Part shown: in pieces, positions 5,818 through 8,741 of the stretch
Position numbering within the stretch: position 1 is the stretch's first letter
How the letters are laid out: every line of letters begins with the position of its first letter
Origin: an uncultured Clostridia bacterium
GTDB taxonomy: Bacteria > Bacillota > Clostridia > Christensenellales > Aristaeellaceae
Direction: 5' to 3'
DNA length: 8,741 bases
NCBI GenBank assembly: GCA_934647145.1
Contig: CAKUFB010000100.1
Coordinates: 1 to 8,741, forward strand
Translations under genes and position numbers: made by a program
The notes under the pieces: generated by a model
Told to the model about the DNA's origin: nothing
What the model saw: only the letters and a program-made list of their open reading frames with translations
The model's database searches: none

Positions 5818-5956
5818 CTCCGAAGCTCCTTCGGAGGGAATTCGCAGAATCCGGGAACTTGAACCTATGGTTCCCGGATTCGTCGCCAGAACCGGCGGCA
5901 GCAAGCGGGTGCAGGCTCAGCCTGCCGGCAGCAACCGGATGCGGGCTCAGCCTGCC
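5816..5956 (+). repeat. Second, partly degenerate repeat unit: G-like hairpin, H4, T4, T5
   Basis: CCCTCCGAAG-CTC-CTTCGGAGGG (5816-5838) occupies the place of a G module. Eight bases later H4 (5847-5881) has perfect 12-bp arms GAATCCGGGAAC/GTTCCCGGATTC with the 11-nt loop TTGAACCTATG. T4 (5895-5926) follows at the usual 13 bp, and T5 (5925-5956) overlaps it by 2 bp, with GCGGGCTCAGCCTGCC in place of the usual palindrome. The tandem T4/T5 suggests local duplication. Confidence 0.7.
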
Positions 5957-6017
5957 CTCCAGAGGATACCGTCAACGTTTCATTCGGGGAACAGCATAAC
6001 GGCCCCCATTCAGCCTG

Positions 6018-6085
6018 CGCGGATCATAGTGCTTTCCGGGAGAGCTCGAGAGGGGCCTTTCTCAGAAAGGCCGCCTCTCGATCGT
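6018..6085 (-). repeat. Hairpin repeat E, copy 2, directly after proS
   Basis: Reading with proS, the element begins 3 nt after the TAG stop (6091-6089). It is identical to copy 1 (20-87) except for one base in the tail (CACTATG against CACTTTG). The 16-bp interrupted stem should form in the proS transcript and could protect or define its 3' end. No T-run follows, so factor-independent termination is doubtful. The 60 bases between this copy and T5 (5957-6017) show no feature I can name. Confidence 0.85.
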
Positions 6086-6088
6086 ATC

Positions 6089-7816
6089 CTAGAGCCTGCA
6101 GTCCAGCCTGGCCAGCTCGTCCACGACGTACTGGTGCACGAAATCGACCACCTCGTCGACCGGCTTTTTCTCCATGAGCGACTTGTCGCGCGAGGAGATT
6201 TCGACCGTGCCGTTCTTGAGTCCCTTGGGGCTGACCACGACGCGCACGGGCACGCCGAACAGGTCCGCGTCGGAGAACATGACGCCTGCGCTGACCTCGC
6301 GGTCGTCCCAGATCACCTCGACCCCGCGCGCGGTCAGCTCGTCGTAGATCTTCTGCGACACGGCGGCCACCTGCTCGTCGGCGGCGCGCAGCGAGCACAG
6401 ATGTACGTGCCAGGGCGCGATGGAGATCGGCCAGATCGGGCCGTAATCGTCGCGGTGCGCCTCGCACACGGAGGCGGCCAGGCGGCCCACGCCGATGCCG
6501 TAGCAGCCCATGATCGGGTTCTTGAGCGAGCCGTCCGCGTCGACGTAGGTCATGCCCATCGAGGCGGTATACTTGGTGCCCAGCTGGAAGATGTTGCCCA
6601 CCTCGATGCCGCGGGAGATGTACACGCTTCGCTTGCCGCAGCAGGGGCAGATACCGCCCGCGACCGCCTTGGCCACGTCCACGTACTCGACCTCGCCGTA
6701 GTCGCGCTCGATGTTGAAGCCGACGTAGTGCCTGTCCGCCTCGTTCGCGCCGGTGGCCAGACTGGCGATGCCCTTGAGCGACGCGTCGAAGACGATTGTG
6801 AACCTGCCCTTGTTCTCGATCGGGCCGATGAAGCCGGCGGCGATGCCGCTTTCGGGCGTAATCACCGCGGGATGAATCTCCGCCTTCAGGTAGTTGCGCA
6901 GCTTGGTCTCGTTGATCTCCAGGTCGCCGCGGATGAAGGCCAGCACGTAGGAATCGTCCTCGTTGCGCTGATAGACGACCGCCTTGCAGGTCTGCTTTTT
7001 ATCGATGTGCAGGAATTCGCACAGATCCTCGATGGTCTTCTCGGCGGGGGTGTCCACCTTGCGCAGGGGCTCCGGCTCGCCGGGCTGGTTTTCGGTAATC
7101 AGCGGCGCGGCCTCCATGTTGGCGCGGTAGTCGCAGTCATGGCACAGCACGATGGTGTCCTCGCCCACGTCGGTGAGCAGCATGTACTCGTGGGAGACCT
7201 TGCCGCCCATCATGCCGCTGTCCGACTTGACCGCCACCACCTCGCCCACGCCCGCGCGGAAGAAGATGCGGTTGTACGCGTCGTAGCAGATCTTATAGTA
7301 GCGCTCCAGATCCTCCTGGGAGGTGTGGAAGGAGTACGCGTCCTTCATCGTGAACTCGCGCACGCGGATCAGGCCGCCCCGGCAGCGGGGCTCGTCGCGG
7401 AACTTGGTCTGAATCTGATAGATCATGAAGGGATACTGGGTGTAGGAATCGGCCACGTCCATGGCGAAGTGTACGGCGGCCTCCTCGTGGGTCATGCCCA
7501 GCACCATCTCGCCGCCCGAGCGGTCGGTAAAGCGCAAAAGCTCGCTGCCGATGCTCTCGTAGCGTCCGCTCTGCTTCCAGATCGACGCGGGCATCGCCAC
7601 CGGGAAGAGCACCTCCTGGCCGTCGATGCGGTTCATTTCCTCGCGCAGGATCTTCTCGATCTTGGAGGTAATGCGCTTGGTGATCGGGAACAGGGTGAAA
7701 ATGCCGTTGCCGACGGGCTTGATGTAGCCGCCGCGCATCATCAGCGCCTGGCTGGCGATCTGGCAGTCGGCCGGGGTCTCCTTGTAGCGCTTGGAAACCA
7801 GATTTCTCATCTTCAT
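6089..7816 (-). CDS. proS: Prolyl-tRNA synthetase
   Basis: This is a cytoplasmic class II enzyme of 575 aa that charges tRNA-Pro with proline; the length matches the bacterial long form (about 570). The catalytic core shows THEE (109-112) in a GMTHEE context where GPTHEE is usual, motif 2 FRDEPRCRGGLIRVREF (139-155), and motif 3 GCYGIGVGRL (437-446). The inserted editing domain, roughly 240-400, has CKAVVY with Lys278, the loop GFIGP (328-332) and His363, the positions expected for hydrolysis of Ala-tRNA-Pro. Cysteine pairs CHDC (225-228) and CPCC (390-393) could bind zinc. The anticodon domain is about 465-560. The start ATG at 7816 has GGAGGG 8-9 nt upstream; an in-frame start at 7852 lies in the terminator of the leader and is rejected. 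The gene has its own promoter and T-box leader. Confidence 0.97.
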   Translation of the reverse strand: MKMRNLVSKRYKETPADCQIASQALMMRGGYIKPVGNGIFTLFPITKRITSKIEKILREEMNRIDGQEVLFPVAMPASIWKQSGRYESIGSELLRFTDRSGGEMVLGMTHEEAAVHFAMDVADSYTQYPFMIYQIQTKFRDEPRCRGGLIRVREFTMKDAYSFHTSQEDLERYYKICYDAYNRIFFRAGVGEVVAVKSDSGMMGGKVSHEYMLLTDVGEDTIVLCHDCDYRANMEAAPLITENQPGEPEPLRKVDTPAEKTIEDLCEFLHIDKKQTCKAVVYQRNEDDSYVLAFIRGDLEINETKLRNYLKAEIHPAVITPESGIAAGFIGPIENKGRFTIVFDASLKGIASLATGANEADRHYVGFNIERDYGEVEYVDVAKAVAGGICPCCGKRSVYISRGIEVGNIFQLGTKYTASMGMTYVDADGSLKNPIMGCYGIGVGRLAASVCEAHRDDYGPIWPISIAPWHVHLCSLRAADEQVAAVSQKIYDELTARGVEVIWDDREVSAGVMFSDADLFGVPVRVVVSPKGLKNGTVEISSRDKSLMEKKPVDEVVDFVHQYVVDELARLDCRL

Positions 7817-7845
7817 GGCAGGAATCCCTCCGTATATAATAGTAG

Positions 7846-7884
7846 AAAACAAAACGGCTCCGCCCCCCTTGCAGGGACGAAGCC
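7846..7884 (-). terminator. T-box-controlled intrinsic terminator
   Basis: On the minus strand GGCTTCGTCCC (7884-7874) pairs with GGGGGGCGGAGCC (7868-7856) around a short loop, with one G-U pair, and is followed by TTTTGTTTT. It lies 30 nt before the proS start codon and is mutually exclusive with the antiterminator. Confidence 0.9.
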
Positions 7885-8071
7885 GGGCTTCGCGGTACCA
7901 CCTTGCTTGGCGCAGACGCGCCCACCTCGTTCGCTGTAACGGGCGATCCCGGCGGGCTTCTTGGGCCCGCGCGCTCGGAAGCTCGGCGTCTGTCGCTCCC
8001 GGAACGCGCCTCTCAGCCCTGTGCGCGCTTTCTGTGTCCGAATAACCGGCAGACGTTCTTCGTCAATGCTT
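7846..8071 (-). promoter_or_regulatory. T-box leader of proS
   Basis: The diagnostic T-box AAGGTGGTACCGCG is at 7904-7891 (minus strand). Upstream, the distal part of Stem I is recognisable: AGAAAG, then CGCGC/GCGCG closing a GGGCTGAGAG loop, then CGTCTG paired with CAGACG. GCGGGC-GCCCGC and GGCGC-GCGCC hairpins and CGTTACAGCGAACGAGG fill the linker, as in other T-boxes. The antiterminator uses GGTGGTACCGCGAAGCC with GGCTTCGTCCC, and the same GGCTTCGTCCC pairs with the terminator arm. Uncharged tRNA-Pro should stabilise the antiterminator and switch proS on. Two CCG proline triplets (7986-7984 and 7978-7976) are candidates for the specifier; I cannot choose between them by eye. Confidence 0.93.
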
Positions 8072-8076
8072 TTTTC

Positions 8077-8105
8077 ATTATACACGCACTCCCGCCGGTT
8101 TGCAA
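8077..8105 (-). promoter_or_regulatory. proS promoter
   Basis: TTGCAA (8105-8100), a 17-bp spacer and a perfect TATAAT (8082-8077) form a strong sigma-A-type promoter on the minus strand. The start point would be about 8070, matching the beginning of the T-box leader. An A/T-rich inverted stretch (GTTTTCGCAAAAG, 8111-8123) lies just upstream of the -35. Confidence 0.85.
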
Positions 8106-8149
8106 GTGAAGTTTTCGCAAAAGCGCCCGTGCCGCCCGCGGCAGCCGTC

Positions 8150-8203
8150 CATTTCAGACCGGAGTCTGTTTTGCTGTACTCATTTTAGACCAAAGTCTGT
8201 TTT
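8150..8203. repeat. Two tandem near-palindromes, possible operator pair
   Basis: On the minus strand two 23-bp copies (8203-8181 and 8172-8150) share 20 of 23 bases and have a 31-bp period, about three helical turns. Each has a near-palindromic core: AGAC-N4-GTCT in the first and CAGAC-N4-GTCTG in the second. The first copy begins within the TAA stop of the glycoside hydrolase gene. They end 45 bp upstream of the proS -35. The arrangement resembles paired sites for a dimeric repressor or activator (AGAC/GTCT half-sites occur in some TetR-family operators), but no regulator gene is in the window. Confidence 0.5.
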
Positions 8204-8741
8204 ACCTTGCCGTATCCTCCCGCCCGTACCACTCGGCCAGTACGCGCTGGGCGGGCTTGCCGGCCACGGTAAAGCCCTTGTCGCCCGCCGGGTCGCTCTT
8301 CATCTCGGGGCGGTCGTTCTGCTCGTCCCACTTCCACCAGTACAGTCCGTACCACCAGGGCTCGTTCCAGAAGGTCGTCAGCAGCGCGGACAGGTAGTTG
8401 GCCTGCTCCTGCCCGTCGCATCTTCCCTCGGGCGCCCAGCCGGACGGGTGCATCGCGCCGCCCTCGGACGAGGTGCAGCCGCTTTCGCCCAGCAAAATGG
8501 GCTTTTTGTAGATCGCGGCGATACGGCGCAGCAGCTCGCGCTCGCCCTTCATGCCCTCGGCCATCTCCGCGGCACTCAGGCCCGGGCGACTGGCGCAGGC
8601 GATGTAGTCGCTGATGGAGAGCATGTCCAGCTCGCGCAGCCAGCAGTCGGGGTTGGCCAGCTCCTTCTCAAAGTCGATCACGCGGGTGTGCAGCGTGTGG
8701 CAGGAGGTCACCGCGCCCGAGTAGACCGCGCGCACGGCGGC
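8202..8741 (-). CDS. Glycoside hydrolase, probably GH113 (3' part only)
   Basis: The last 179 residues of a protein whose N-terminus lies beyond the right edge; the frame is open to the edge and the GTG at 8735 is just an internal Val codon. The fragment shows the C-terminal half of a (beta/alpha)8 glycosidase: DYIACASRPGL (45-55), KKPILLGESGC (79-89), where Glu86 is the likely nucleophile, then WNEPWWYGLYWWKWDEQND (125-143) and GFTVAGKPAQRVLAEWYG (156-173). The aromatic strand and the GKPA...WY ending fit GH113, whose characterised members are beta-mannanases, but the acid/base residue is outside the window and a related clan GH-A family is possible. It is separate from proS, which has its own promoter. 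No clear intrinsic terminator follows; a GCCG-CGGG-CGGC hairpin about 70 bp downstream lacks a T-run. Confidence 0.65.
   Translation of the reverse strand, partial: AAVRAVYSGAVTSCHTLHTRVIDFEKELANPDCWLRELDMLSISDYIACASRPGLSAAEMAEGMKGERELLRRIAAIYKKPILLGESGCTSSEGGAMHPSGWAPEGRCDGQEQANYLSALLTTFWNEPWWYGLYWWKWDEQNDRPEMKSDPAGDKGFTVAGKPAQRVLAEWYGREDTAR

Noticed and set aside
5599..5904. Short minus-strand frames across the middle repeat tract
   Set aside because: Their sequence is made of repeat modules; the same peptide pieces would recur with each copy, so they are by-products of the repeats.
5683..5956. CRISPR array
   Set aside because: Repeats are palindromic modules of different kinds, lack uniform repeat-spacer alternation, and no cas gene is nearby.
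5702..7939. 745-codon plus-strand open frame opposite proS
   Set aside because: It is the complement of a clearly real gene, rich in V, H, L, D and R as expected from antisense of GC-rich coding DNA, has no recognisable domain, and runs through repeats and the T-box leader.
7813..8085. 90-codon minus-strand frame upstream of proS (starting MYNEKS)
   Set aside because: It covers the T-box leader, whose RNA structure explains the sequence; no ribosome site precedes it and the ATG lies at the -10 box.

Overview
The window looks like chromosome from a GC-rich member of the Clostridia, probably a gut- or rumen-type organism. This is inferred from the strong GGAGG-type ribosome sites, a T-box leader in front of the prolyl-tRNA synthetase gene, consensus sigma-A promoters with TATAAT boxes, and intergenic palindromic repeats of the kind common in high-GC gut Firmicutes. 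No search was run, so no species is named. Every recognised gene lies on the minus strand, so the biological order runs from the right end of the window to the left.

Right end (8741 to 7817): the C-terminal part of a glycoside hydrolase, probably GH113, enters from outside the window and stops at 8202. Two tandem near-palindromes with a 31-bp period start inside its stop codon. A clean promoter (TTGCAA, 17 bp, TATAAT) follows, and then a T-box leader of about 225 nt with the diagnostic T-box sequence, a competing antiterminator and an intrinsic terminator. The leader controls proS, a full-length bacterial-type prolyl-tRNA synthetase of 575 aa with the editing domain (7816 to 6089).

Middle (6088 to 5436): a 650-bp gap without a gene. 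It holds a hairpin repeat directly after proS, a mosaic of palindromic repeat modules, another hairpin repeat, and the promoter of the next operon with three 11-bp-spaced direct hexamers resembling a PhoP/PhoB-type box.

Left (5435 to 663): a compact four-gene operon encoding an ABC ATPase, an ABC-2 permease (GldF-like), a GldG-like membrane-anchored protein and a DUF4340 protein. Spacing is 5 nt, 5 nt and a 1-nt overlap, with ribosome sites inside the preceding genes, so the proteins are very likely made together as one envelope ABC complex. Its substrate is unknown.

Left end (662 to 1): a second gene-free tract with the same repeat modules, a strong hairpin terminator and a possible short plus-strand transcript.

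The most unusual content is the intergenic repeat system. Modules here called G, H and T occur in a fixed order and spacing, forming two 134/135-bp composite units plus partial ones. Four H hairpins share a 12-bp stem and an 11-nt loop while their stem sequences differ. A separate hairpin family, E, shows four compensated base-pair changes and no uncompensated ones. Two 68-bp E copies, 67/68 identical and in opposite orientation, bracket the ABC operon.
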